From NCBI RefSeq assembly GCF_042663885.1, contig NZ_JBHSXV010000001.1: a DNA stretch of 64,000 nt, one strand, 5' to 3'. Positions 10,175 through 18,438 of the stretch are shown in pieces. Source of the stretch: Aquipuribacter hungaricus (lineage in GTDB: Bacteria > Actinomycetota > Actinomycetes > Actinomycetales > JBBAYJ01). The position numbers were made by a program, and so were the translations under genes. The notes under the pieces are model-generated. The model was given only the letters and a program-made list of their open reading frames with translations. It had not been told where the DNA came from and made no database searches. How positions within the stretch are numbered: the stretch's first letter is position 1; each line of letters starts with the position of its first letter.

Positions 10175-11235
10175 GGCGTGACTCCTTGGGTAGGGGTGGT
10201 GGGGGGCAGCAGCCGGGCGGCCGCCCGCAGCAGGGCCGTCGGGAACGGGGCGGGGCTGAGCCCGAGGACCGCCAGCCCGCGGTCGTGGGGGACCTCGCCG
10301 AGCCGGCCGGCCTCGTCCAGGGCGCGGGTGTGCGGGCCGAGACCGTGCGCGACTGCGCGGGGCCAGCGGCGCCGGCGAGGCCCGATGACGGCGGCGTGGA
10401 CGGTGCGGCCAAGGTCGGCGAGCAGGTCCAGCTGGACCTCCAGGCGCCGCAGCCCTGGCACGGTCGCCGTGGTGACCAGGAGGAGGTCCTCCTGGGTCGT
10501 CACCTCGTCTCGGAGCCAGGAGGGCCGGGCCAGGACGTGCTGCAGGTCCCAGCCGACGTCCAGGACGGTCAGTCCACCCCCGCCCGGGGGCATGACGCTG
10601 GGCACGGCGGTAAGTGCGAGGTCGGACCTGGACGTTGCCGGGCCGGCGGTGAGGCCGGCGGTGGGGAACGGGGAGGGGAGAGGCACCCCGTCCGCGGCGT
10701 CCACGTCGTCCGCGATCCGCTCGAGCAGCAGGTCCCCTCGCTGCCCCCGCAGCCAGCCCGACGGGTCCCGGCCGAGCTCGGAGGCGCTGGCCGCAGCTAC
10801 CCCGGAGGCGGCGGGAGGGCTGCACTCCACCACCCGGACCGCGGTGCCCGATGGGGTTCCGGTGGCGCCCCCCAGGGCGGCGGTCGCGACCGCGACGGCC
10901 ACGGTGGACGCCCCGCAGGCTCCGGTGCAGCCGAGCACCGGTAGTACCCGCTCGCCGACCGCCTTCTCCCACGTCCCGGGCCAGCCGTTCGCGGTCTGGC
11001 CCGTCGGGTCGTCCTGGGCTCGGGTGTCCGACCAGATCGTCACCGGGTCTCCCGCCCACGGGGCGTCGGTCCCTGCGCGGTAGGCGCCCGCCTGTACCGC
11101 TGCCCAGGCACGCCTCAGCTCCGGCACCGACACCGCCGGCCGGTGCGGACGACCGGCAGGTCCCGGTAGACCCTGGCCCGGCGTTGCGAACGCGGTGGTG
11201 GGGTTGGTGGCGGTGGTGGCGGTGGTGGCGTTCAT
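10171..11235 (-). CDS. ParA/MinD-like P-loop protein of the conjugation module
   Basis: A 354-residue protein with a P-loop-like segment VLGCTGACGAST near residues 97-108, followed by a hydrophobic strand and later VLDVGWDLQHVL and LLLVTTATVPGL. This is the order of motifs in ParA/MinD/Soj-like proteins, but the signature Lys of the deviant Walker motif (KGGxGxS) is replaced, so ATP binding is uncertain. The N-terminus starts with an Asn/Thr/Ala repeat encoded by GTGGCG repeats at about 11209-11232. It may position the secretion machine or act in DNA transfer (inference). Confidence 0.55.
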   Translation of the reverse strand: MNATTATTATNPTTAFATPGQGLPGPAGRPHRPAVSVPELRRAWAAVQAGAYRAGTDAPWAGDPVTIWSDTRAQDDPTGQTANGWPGTWEKAVGERVLPVLGCTGACGASTVAVAVATAALGGATGTPSGTAVRVVECSPPAASGVAAASASELGRDPSGWLRGQRGDLLLERIADDVDAADGVPLPSPFPTAGLTAGPATSRSDLALTAVPSVMPPGGGGLTVLDVGWDLQHVLARPSWLRDEVTTQEDLLLVTTATVPGLRRLEVQLDLLADLGRTVHAAVIGPRRRRWPRAVAHGLGPHTRALDEAGRLGEVPHDRGLAVLGLSPAPFPTALLRAAARLLPPTTPTQGVTP

Positions 11236-11570
11236 GCGGTGTCCGCGCGCAGCAGCGCCTGCCGGTACCGCAGGCCGGCGCGCAGCTGGGTGGGGGTGAG
11301 GCGGCCGAGTTCGGCTTTCGCCTGCTGCACGTCCCGCAGCAGGCTCACGCAGCCATCGAGCTGCCCGATCGCCTCGCCCTCGCGGCCGACGATCTCGAAG
11401 AGCCGTGCCACCTCCGCCGTGGCCCGCTCGTCCGCACGCTCGTCCATGTCGATCACCTCCACCGCCCTCAAGGCACGCGGGCGGGTCCGGCGGTCACCGT
11501 CTGGGCCGCCGGCGGAGCGGCCGACCAGGTGGCCGGCGGGGCGGCCGGCGAGGGGGTCGGCGCTGGTCAT
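11232..11570 (-). CDS. Small hypothetical protein of the conjugation operon
   Basis: A 112-residue protein with no recognised domain. The first 40 residues are Gly/Pro/Arg-rich; the rest is charged and probably helical, from DERATAEVARLFEIV onward. The ATG at 11570 overlaps the upstream stop as ATGA, and the early codons have almost complete G/C at third positions, which supports this start. An internal ATG at 11447 has a strong Shine-Dalgarno (GGAGGTG, six bases upstream) and could give a 71-residue form. Function unknown. Confidence 0.6.
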   Translation of the reverse strand: MTSADPLAGRPAGHLVGRSAGGPDGDRRTRPRALRAVEVIDMDERADERATAEVARLFEIVGREGEAIGQLDGCVSLLRDVQQAKAELGRLTPTQLRAGLRYRQALLRADTA

Positions 11571-12391
11571 GCGGCGTCGCTGTAGCGGCCGTCACGGCAG
11601 GCCTGCGCGAGGGCCTGGACGCTGCGTCGGGTGCGTCGGCGCACCGTCACCGGTGACACACCCCAGCCGCGGGCGACCTCCTCGCTCAACGCGTTGGACA
11701 TCAGACCTTCGCCACCGCGGCGGCGGCGGCCTACCGGGTTCCGGGCCGCGGCCTCCATCAGGCTCAGCAGCAGGTCGCGGTCCTCGCTGCTGATGACGTC
11801 CCTTGTGCACGCCCACCGCAGGACGTCCACCAGCTCGTCCGCCGCGGCCGCCTCCGGCTCGAAGCAGCTGGGGTCGTTCATGCCGGCCCAGAACGCAGCG
11901 GAGGGGTCGACCGGGCAGGTCGCGGACCAGGTGCGGTCGACGGGCCGCCCCAGCGGGCGGTCGTCGCACTGGCGGAGCACCCCGACGCGGGTGTTGGCGC
12001 GGATGTTTGCCGCGACCTTGCGCAGCCGCTGCCAGGGAAACGTCCGGACCTCAACCCAGAGCTGGGCGGCGACGGCTTCGTCGACGGACGGGGTGAGGCC
12101 GCGGAGCTCGTTGGCCACGGACACCGCGGCCGGCAGCAGGCTCCAGCACAAGGTGGTGGCCGCGGCGGGGTCGTTCCCGCCGTCCACGGCCGCCAGGGAC
12201 GCCAGGGCGTGCAGGACGTCGTCGGCCTGGGCGCGGTCTGCGGCCAGCGTCCACGCGGGTACCTGCAGCGGGCCGGGCAGGCCGGCCAGGCGGGGGTCCT
12301 CCTGGGCCCAGTCCGGCCACCGACGCTGCGCCTGGTGCATCAGGTCGCTGGTGTCCGGATCGTCCAGACCGAGGTGTTCGGCGACGCTCAT
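11567..12391 (-). CDS. Putative DNA-binding regulator with C-terminal HTH
   Basis: About 274 residues, mostly helical. The C-terminal region has a sigma-region-4-like helix-turn-helix, ALSEEVARGWGVSPVTVRRR. The central part, around EVRTFPWQRLRKVAANIR, is like proteins encoded by other actinobacterial mobile elements, seen only from memory. ATG 12391 has GGGAGGAG upstream; extending to 12469 would give codons of poorer bias. It lies first in the conjugation block after the Tad operon and may control it. Function is not established. Confidence 0.6.
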   Translation of the reverse strand: MSVAEHLGLDDPDTSDLMHQAQRRWPDWAQEDPRLAGLPGPLQVPAWTLAADRAQADDVLHALASLAAVDGGNDPAAATTLCWSLLPAAVSVANELRGLTPSVDEAVAAQLWVEVRTFPWQRLRKVAANIRANTRVGVLRQCDDRPLGRPVDRTWSATCPVDPSAAFWAGMNDPSCFEPEAAAADELVDVLRWACTRDVISSEDRDLLLSLMEAAARNPVGRRRRGGEGLMSNALSEEVARGWGVSPVTVRRRTRRSVQALAQACRDGRYSDAA

Positions 12392-12465
12392 GGGGCTCCT
12401 CCCGCCACGTGGATGTGGCGGCAAGGTGCCGAGCAGACGTCCCCGGTTTCGTCCCCCCGGCCCCG

Positions 12466-15400
12466 TCACGGACGGGGGGACGCAGGGGGGGACGCGGGGG
12501 GGACGCAGGGGGGGACGTCACGGGGGGACAGGTGTCGTCGCAGGTCAGGCCACGTCCCCCAACTCGTCGGGTCCCGCGACGAGAGGGTTGGCGCAACCCC
12601 CGGTGGTCGGGTGGCGGGGCGGGCGGGTACCGGCCTTGTCAGCTTGGCGCGGGTGCCGCGTGACAGCCAGCCGTGGCGGTCGATGATCTGCTGGCTCCGT
12701 TCGGGCAGTTCGTCGGGCGGGCCGCCGTCGTCGCTGCGGTTGCACACCTGCCCCCGGACGATCTGCTCCGCGGCCTCCGGATGCCCTCCGGCTGCGGCGA
12801 CCGCGGCCAGGTCCAGGCGCGGGATCTCCTCGTACGGCGCCGCCGTGGCGGCGAGCTCCGCGGTGGCCCGGGCGGCGGGCAGGTCGCCGACCTGCAGCAG
12901 GTGGGTGGCTACCAGGTGCGCGACGTCGACGACCGCGCACAGCATGTGCTGGTCGAGCCGGTCTCCCTCGACCAGCCAGCTCCAGCCGCCCGGGCGCTGC
13001 TTGTCGAACGGCGGCCCGCTGACCAGGCTGAGCGCGGTGCGGAGGTCGGCGATACCGGCCGCGCCGCGGGTTTCGCCCCGCAGCCGCAGACGCCGGAACA
13101 GGTCGGCGTCCACGAGGAGGTCCTCCACCTGGTAGACCCCGACGCCGCGGAGCCGGCCGGCTGCTGACAGCCGGGCGTCGGGCAGGTGAGGGTTTCTGGT
13201 CCGTGGGTTCGTGCCGAGCCAGTCCCGGACCACCCGGACGTAGTCGCGAGTCTTCGTCGCCGTGATACCGAAGGCGTCTGCGACCTCTTCGGGCGTGGCC
13301 CCGTGGGGGCGGGTGGCCAGGAACGCGAGGAGCTCGGTCCAGTACGGCTTGCGCTTGGTGACCGGCGTACCCCGGGTGCGGGCACCGATCGGGCCCAGCA
13401 GCGTGAGGCGGGGAAGCTCGCAGGTGTCGGAGAACCAGGCGTCCACGTCGGCGTCCAGGCCAGGGTCGGCCTCAGCGACGGCATGACGGACCTGGACCGA
13501 GACCTGCGGGGCCAAGGCGTCCAGGTCCTGCGGCGTGGTGGCCGCCACGACGAGGTACTCCTCGTCCCGCATGGGCAGCAGCGACTGCGGCTGGAGGACG
13601 CCGGCGGGCCGACCCTTCTCCTCGTCCGGGCCGATGCCCGCGACTTCGGTTTCAGGGTCGTGATTGTGGTCGGCCGCAACGTCGTCGCCGAGGTGCTGGG
13701 AGCGGCGTGCCGGCGTGTCGGGGCCGGGGCGGGCCGCCGAGGCGGCCCCCGCTCCCATCGTCCGGTCCACGAGGTCAGGGGTGTCGTGCCTCGGAAGGGT
13801 GTGCTCGTCCCTGATGGAGCCGGCGTCATCGGCCCAGGAACGCCAACCGTCGGCGGCGCCGCCGTCTGCGGCGGTGGTGGGCATGGGCGTGTCGAGACCC
13901 CCGACCGCGTAGAGGGCAGCACAGCCGTGGGCTTCCTGGCTCGACAGGCCTACCGCGGTGAGCTGGGAGCCCACCACAGGAAGGACCAGCCGGCCGGAGG
14001 CGCCTACCCGAACCACCACGGCACTGCCGGACCAGCCCTTCGCCGGGCGGACCGAATGTCGCACGCCGCTCACGTCCCGCGACGCCGCATCCCCAAGCTC
14101 TGCGTCCCCCGGTTCTGCATCCCCCGGTTCTGCATCCCCCGGCTCCGCGTTGTCGGCCCCTCCCGCCTCGAGCAGGACGACGCTGGTCCCCGTCCTGCCC
14201 GGGTGCGCCTGCAGCAACGCCGTGAGTTCGTCCAGTGCAGGCGTGCGGCGGCTGGCGTCGATGAGGAGGACTCGGGCCGGCCAGCTGTCGTCCCCGGCCT
14301 GCCGGGCGCGGGCCTCCGGCACGTCCAGCCCGAGGGCGGCGCCGCGGTCGATGGTCGCCACGGCACCGGCGAACAGGTCACCGGCGAACAGGTCACCGGC
14401 GACCCGGTCAGCGGCGACCCGGTCACCTGTGGTGTCGCCGTTGTCGTGGATGCGCAGCCGGTCCGGGTTCATCGCGCTCAGTTCTTCCCCCACCCCCACG
14501 CACTCCACTCGCACCCCGTCCGACCAGAGGCTGCACGCGAGCTCGGCCGCCATGTACCGGACGAGGGCGAAGGCGCGGTCGGTGTCGCCGACGACGCGCA
14601 CCGCACCCAGACCCTCCAGGTTCAGCAGCCACGTGGCCCCGGTCTCATCGGCTCCCACCGTGACCAGGACGGGGAAGGGGGCGGGCTGGTCGACCTCCAG
14701 CGGACCGACCTCGGTGGCGTCGGCCGTCGGGGGGATCAGCCACCGCAGCCCGTCGGTGCTGCCGCTCCAGGGGGCAGGTAGCACGGTCGGTCTGCTCAGG
14801 TGCAGGACGATGCCGGCCTCGTCGAGCGCGACCGCGGCCACCGCGGGCAACGGCTCACCGGACATGCCGCAGGCCGTTCCCAGTCGCCGGAGGATCTCGT
14901 CCAGCCTCGCCACGACCTCCACCGCAGGTTCGCTGAGGAGGACGCTCCGCTCGGTCGGGAACAGGGCAGGCCCGGGAAGTGTGAGAGCGCGACCCGGGCG
15001 GCGGGCGCGGGCCTGCCCACGGCGCCGCTGCCGCAGCAGCAGCAGCATGCCGGCCGCGAGGACGGTCCCCGCCCCGGACAGCCCTGTGACCAGCCAGGCC
15101 GGGTCTACGTCTTTAGAGACGGCATCGGCGTCATCCTCGGCGTCGTCGCCTGCTTCGACGACCGGCCCGACCTCGAGGGTCCCGGCTGCTGGGGTCGTAC
15201 GCCCCGCCTCGTTCCGGTCATCAGCTCGCCCGCTCCGCTCGACGGCGCCCTGGCCTGTCCCGGGCAGGGCCGCGTCGCCGACGGCCGGGAGACCCCCGCG
15301 ATCCCCTGCGGGGCCTTGTGCCTCAGGTAGGGCAACGTCGGGAGCGGACGGCAGGTCCTTGAGCACCGGCGCCGGCGTCGGTGCGGGTGCAGGCGCGACG

Positions 15401-16500
15401 GGGTTGTTGGTGGTCTCGGTGACGGCGGGGACAGGGATCACCCACCCCGGGCGGATGACGTCCGGGTCTGTCAGCTCCTGGCCGTCGGGCTGTGGCACCC
15501 CCGACGCGGCGGCGGCGAGCTCGGGAAAACGGTTCCCGTCTCCCAGCTCGCTCTCGGCGATCTCCCACAGGGACTCCCCTGCTGTGACGACGTGCTGTCC
15601 CGGCGGGGCGGGCGACCCGGGAGATACGTCGGTCGTGTCGGTGCCGGTGCCCATGGTGGTGGGAGTCCAGGCCGGCAGGTGCGCCGCATCGGCGGGCATC
15701 CGCAGTTGCCACCCGGGCTTGATGATGTCGGGGTCGCTCAGGGCCGAACCGTCCGGCTGCGGGAGGGCGACGTTCAGGTCGTAGATCTCGGCCCAGCGGG
15801 CGCCGTCACCGAGCTCGTCCTCCGCGATGCGCCACAGGCAGTCGTAGCGGCCTGCCGCCGGCGCTTTGACCAGGTACGCCCTGGTGGCGGCCGCGGTGAC
15901 GCCGTCGACCGCTCCGGGGTCCGGCACCGAAATCGTCGTGTCACTGCGCCCGACGTGCCCGGGCAGCACGTCGACCGGCCCGGCGGGCAGAGTTCTCTGC
16001 GTCGGTCCGGACTCGTCGGGCCCTGTCGCGGCTGGCCCTTTCACGGTGAGAGCCGGTGCGCCGGGCGCCGTCATCGCCTGCTCCGCAGCCGAGGCTGCCA
16101 TCGCTGTAGCCGCTGTGGGACCGGCTGTCAGTGGCGCTGCGGCACCCACAAGGAGCAGGGCCACTACCAGGTTTCGGGCGAGGTCCTGGCTGGGTCCCCA
16201 CAGGGGTAGCCGGAACTGAGGGCGGCCGCGGCGCGCGGTCGCGTTGACCAGTTCGACCAGGACGCTGACGGTGAAGTGCGCCCAAGCCAGCCACGCGACG
16301 ACGGTGAGGACGGCGAGGACGGCGCTGCCCGGCAAGGGCCGGGTCGCCAGCCCGGTCAGCCCGGTGAGCTCTGGCATGTTGCTCGGCAGAGGCCAGCCCA
16401 CCAGCACGCCCAGGAGGGCCGGGACACCCAGTACCGCGGTTGACAGGACTGCCCCAGCCACGACCTGACGTGCACGGTCCTGGCCGGTGACCGTCCTCAC
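12466..16500 (-). CDS. Large LysM and BTAD-domain membrane protein closing the Tad operon
   Basis: A 1344-residue protein. The first 130 residues hold three hydrophobic segments (about 12-35, 58-90 and 108-125). Two LysM-like repeats follow at about 210-275 and 300-360, each with a DCLWRIAEDELGDG or ESLWEIAESELGDG opening, which should bind peptidoglycan. A membrane helix near 470-490 leads to a long cytoplasmic part. The last 250 residues have a winged-helix-like region (TPEEVADAFGITATKTRDYV) and a BTAD-like helical repeat, as in SARP regulators. Such LysM-BTAD proteins occur beside Tad genes in actinobacteria; their role is unclear. Two blocks of 15-bp tandem repeats encode AEPGD-type and AGDLF-type repeats. 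Confidence 0.8.
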   Translation of the reverse strand: MRTVTGQDRARQVVAGAVLSTAVLGVPALLGVLVGWPLPSNMPELTGLTGLATRPLPGSAVLAVLTVVAWLAWAHFTVSVLVELVNATARRGRPQFRLPLWGPSQDLARNLVVALLLVGAAAPLTAGPTAATAMAASAAEQAMTAPGAPALTVKGPAATGPDESGPTQRTLPAGPVDVLPGHVGRSDTTISVPDPGAVDGVTAAATRAYLVKAPAAGRYDCLWRIAEDELGDGARWAEIYDLNVALPQPDGSALSDPDIIKPGWQLRMPADAAHLPAWTPTTMGTGTDTTDVSPGSPAPPGQHVVTAGESLWEIAESELGDGNRFPELAAAASGVPQPDGQELTDPDVIRPGWVIPVPAVTETTNNPVAPAPAPTPAPVLKDLPSAPDVALPEAQGPAGDRGGLPAVGDAALPGTGQGAVERSGRADDRNEAGRTTPAAGTLEVGPVVEAGDDAEDDADAVSKDVDPAWLVTGLSGAGTVLAAGMLLLLRQRRRGQARARRPGRALTLPGPALFPTERSVLLSEPAVEVVARLDEILRRLGTACGMSGEPLPAVAAVALDEAGIVLHLSRPTVLPAPWSGSTDGLRWLIPPTADATEVGPLEVDQPAPFPVLVTVGADETGATWLLNLEGLGAVRVVGDTDRAFALVRYMAAELACSLWSDGVRVECVGVGEELSAMNPDRLRIHDNGDTTGDRVAADRVAGDLFAGDLFAGAVATIDRGAALGLDVPEARARQAGDDSWPARVLLIDASRRTPALDELTALLQAHPGRTGTSVVLLEAGGADNAEPGDAEPGDAEPGDAELGDAASRDVSGVRHSVRPAKGWSGSAVVVRVGASGRLVLPVVGSQLTAVGLSSQEAHGCAALYAVGGLDTPMPTTAADGGAADGWRSWADDAGSIRDEHTLPRHDTPDLVDRTMGAGAASAARPGPDTPARRSQHLGDDVAADHNHDPETEVAGIGPDEEKGRPAGVLQPQSLLPMRDEEYLVVAATTPQDLDALAPQVSVQVRHAVAEADPGLDADVDAWFSDTCELPRLTLLGPIGARTRGTPVTKRKPYWTELLAFLATRPHGATPEEVADAFGITATKTRDYVRVVRDWLGTNPRTRNPHLPDARLSAAGRLRGVGVYQVEDLLVDADLFRRLRLRGETRGAAGIADLRTALSLVSGPPFDKQRPGGWSWLVEGDRLDQHMLCAVVDVAHLVATHLLQVGDLPAARATAELAATAAPYEEIPRLDLAAVAAAGGHPEAAEQIVRGQVCNRSDDGGPPDELPERSQQIIDRHGWLSRGTRAKLTRPVPARPATRPPGVAPTLSSRDPTSWGTWPDLRRHLSPRDVPPCVPPASPPASPRP
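14086..14145. repeat. 15-bp in-frame tandem repeat, four copies
   Basis: Four copies of a unit close to TGCATCCCCCGGTTC lie inside the LysM-BTAD gene. On the minus strand they encode a run of Ala-Glu-Pro-Gly-Asp pentapeptides. The middle copies are nearly identical, so slippage could change copy number in steps of five residues. Confidence 0.85.
14371..14430. repeat. 15-bp in-frame tandem repeat, four copies
   Basis: Two identical GAACAGGTCACCGGC units are followed by two GACCCGGTC-type variants, all within the LysM-BTAD gene. The encoded peptides read VAGDLFAGDLFAG and similar. The unit length keeps the reading frame. Confidence 0.85.
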
Positions 16501-17063
16501 GGGAGGCTCACCTCCCGCGTGTCACCGATCGCGGGTCTGGCACCGACGGTGGCGGACACCACCTGCGTCCCCACGCCGACGGCGCCGAGGATGACGGGGC
16601 GGTAGGTGATCGTCACCGTGACGTCCACCTGCCCTTCCGGACCCACGGTGGCGGCACACGAGGCGTCCGGACGGTACTGCCCGATCCAGGTGCACGCCGC
16701 CTGAGCGGCGCCCGGAGCAACGACCCTGACCGCTCCCTGCTCGCGGAACCCTTCGACGTCCATCCGGTCCACGGCGGCCCGGGCGCCCTCCGAGGCCAGC
16801 CCGATCACCTCCTGGCGGGCGGTGATCGCCCGTCCACCGTCCACGACCAACCCCGTCCCGAACACCAGCGCGGGGACCATGAGGATCGTCCACACGGTCG
16901 CCGAGCCCCGGTCACCCCCACCGACGCGGGAAGCCGCACCCTCCGGCGTCGGGCCAGGCGGGCGTCGTCGGGGCCCCACCGAGCCGGTCCTGGTCGGAGA
17001 AGCGTTGGACGGGGTCAAGGTGGACGGGGTCTTGGTGGACGGGGTCATGCTGGACGGGGTCAT
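16497..17063 (-). CDS. TadG/TadE-type pilus pseudopilin
   Basis: A 188-residue protein with a polar N-terminus, a prepilin-like junction DRG-SATVW, a hydrophobic helix (TILMVPALVFGTGLVVDGG) and an extracytoplasmic domain. This is the layout of TadE/TadG minor pseudopilins, although Trp replaces the usual Glu at position +5. The first 25 residues are a TPS repeat from a 15-bp tandem repeat at 17006-17065 that carries two possible ATG starts (17063 and 17048). The ATG at 17063 overlaps the upstream TadE stop as ATGA. Confidence 0.75.
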   Translation of the reverse strand: MTPSSMTPSTKTPSTLTPSNASPTRTGSVGPRRRPPGPTPEGAASRVGGGDRGSATVWTILMVPALVFGTGLVVDGGRAITARQEVIGLASEGARAAVDRMDVEGFREQGAVRVVAPGAAQAACTWIGQYRPDASCAATVGPEGQVDVTVTITYRPVILGAVGVGTQVVSATVGARPAIGDTREVSLP

Positions 17064-17065
17064 GG
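17006..17065. repeat. 15-bp tandem repeat over the start of the TadG-like gene
   Basis: Four copies of TGGACGGGGTC plus four variable bases cover the start codon region of the TadG-like gene. They encode Thr-Pro-Ser-type repeats, and two of the copies supply ATG start codons in frame. Confidence 0.85.
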
Positions 17066-17533
17066 CTGGGACCTGTACTGCTCGACCGGGCTGGCGGCGG
17101 TCGCCGTCAGCGTCTTCGTGGCGGGCAGGCCAGGCAGGCCGAGGTCGCCCAGGCGCGCTCGGCAGGTCACGGTGACCTCGACCAGACCTCCGGGGGTGAA
17201 GCGAGTGACGTCGACGAGCACCTCGGGCCCAGAGCCGCAGGTGACGGACTCCTGCGACAGGGCCACGTCGGCGGCCGTCTCGGCCCGCGACAGGGCCGCC
17301 GGCACGCTCCGGGCCAGGGAGGCGGCGCGAGCCCCGTCACGGGCAGCACCGGTGACCTGTAGGCGCGCCTGCTCCACCCGCCCTGCTGCGACCACGAGCA
17401 GCAGGGCCACGACGATCACCGGCACGATCAGGAGCACCTCCGCGGTGGAGAAGCCGGCATCGCCATGGCCCCGGGCACGCCGATCACGACTCTGCTCACG
17501 ACGCTGGCGGCGTGGGGTGCGGCGGCCGGTCAC
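17060..17533 (-). CDS. tadE: TadE-like pseudopilin
   Basis: A 157-residue protein with an Arg-rich N-terminus and a prepilin cleavage motif G-FSTAE carrying Glu at +5. A hydrophobic helix (VLLIVPVIVVALLLVVAAG) and an extracytoplasmic domain with conserved Arg/Ala-rich helix RVEQARLQVTGAARDGARAA follow. This is the TadE family pattern for minor pilins of the Tad/Flp secretion system. Overlapping ATGA junctions join it to the genes on both sides. The processing peptidase needed to cut it is not encoded in this window. Confidence 0.85.
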   Translation of the reverse strand: MTGRRTPRRQRREQSRDRRARGHGDAGFSTAEVLLIVPVIVVALLLVVAAGRVEQARLQVTGAARDGARAASLARSVPAALSRAETAADVALSQESVTCGSGPEVLVDVTRFTPGGLVEVTVTCRARLGDLGLPGLPATKTLTATAASPVEQYRSQP

Positions 17534-17970
17534 GGGGCACCCACGAAGCGTTCGACGCTGCTGCTGGCCACGCCTGTCACCTTCAGGTCGACCCCCGGGA
17601 CCATAGACAGCCCGACCGCAGTGACGGTCGCCGTCGCGACGTCGCTGCCCCGCACGACGGTGACCGCCCCCAGCTGCACGGCGTCGCTGTCGCCGAGCAG
17701 ACGACCCGCCGCCGACTCACCCAGGGAGGTGGCCTGGGCGGGCGTGAGGTCGGCTGCCGCAGCTGCGTGGGCGGCCTCCTGCGCCGCCGCTGTCACCAGC
17801 TGGCGCTCGTGCATCCAGAGCCCCACCTGCACCGTGCCCAGGGTGAGCACGACCACCAGCGGGGTCAGCCCGATGAGCTCGACGACGCTGGAGCCGGTGT
17901 CCCTGGCATCACCGGGGCGCCGGCGTGACCGTCCGAGCCGCCGTGAGCGGCGCATCGTGCGTTCCGTCAT
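17530..17970 (-). CDS. tadE: TadE-like pseudopilin
   Basis: A 146-residue protein with an Arg-rich leader, junction G-SSVVE with Glu at +5, and a membrane helix LIGLTPLVVVLTLGTVQVGL. The helix-turn region LVTAAAQEAAHAAAAADL is typical of TadE proteins. It is a second TadE-like minor pilin immediately upstream of the first, with a 4-bp overlap. An 85-bp gap separates it from the Flp pilin gene. Confidence 0.85.
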   Translation of the reverse strand: MTERTMRRSRRLGRSRRRPGDARDTGSSVVELIGLTPLVVVLTLGTVQVGLWMHERQLVTAAAQEAAHAAAAADLTPAQATSLGESAAGRLLGDSDAVQLGAVTVVRGSDVATATVTAVGLSMVPGVDLKVTGVASSSVERFVGAP

Positions 17971-18055
17971 GGGTGCTCCTCGACCGGTAGGGACGTCGGC
18001 AGGTGGCGCGGCTCTGCCCGGGTGGGTGGTGGGGCTCGAGGTTCTGGGCCGTCTG

Positions 18056-18355
18056 TCAGGGGGTCGTCAGGTCCAGCTCGTTGGCCTTGGTGGTGAACTT
18101 GGTGATCACGATGCCGCCGATGGCGATCGCGGCACCGATGACCAGCGTCGTGATCAATAGCCACTCAACGATGGAGGCGCCTTCGTCGTGCATCTGTGCC
18201 ATGCGACGGGTCCGGGCATTCAGCCCCGCCAGGAGGGTGGGGAGGAGCAGGGTCATCGCGACGGCCAGGGTCATCGCGACGGCCAGGGTCATCGCGACGG
18301 CCAGGGCCGGGCCCCGCTGGGTGGTGTCGGTCGTCGTCCGGGTGGGGGTGCGCAT
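18056..18355 (-). CDS. flp: Flp/TadE-type major pilin with repeat-expanded leader
   Basis: A 99-residue prepilin. The mature part begins after EG with ASIVEWLLITTLVIGAA, giving the Gly cleavage residue and Glu at +5 of type IVb Flp pilins, followed by one hydrophobic helix and a short tail. The leader is unusually long (about 60 residues) because three identical 18-bp repeats encode LAVAMT in tandem, making a second hydrophobic stretch ahead of the pilin helix. Start ATG 18355 follows AGAGGAAAA. A shorter start at the MAQMHDEG methionines would remove the repeat and give a more usual leader. Confidence 0.75.
   Translation of the reverse strand: MRTPTRTTTDTTQRGPALAVAMTLAVAMTLAVAMTLLLPTLLAGLNARTRRMAQMHDEGASIVEWLLITTLVIGAAIAIGGIVITKFTTKANELDLTTP
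18251..18304. repeat. 18-bp perfect tandem repeat, three copies
   Basis: Three identical copies of GGTCATCGCGACGGCCAG lie in the leader of the Flp pilin gene and encode Leu-Ala-Val-Ala-Met-Thr three times. The unit keeps the frame, so copy-number change would lengthen or shorten the hydrophobic leader. Confidence 0.9.
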
Positions 18356-18438
18356 GGTGTTTTCCTCTCGTCGGGTGCTTGTCGAGCGGGTGCGTGGTGG
18401 GTGTTGCGGTTCCGGGTGTCCGTAGGGGTCTGAGCGGC

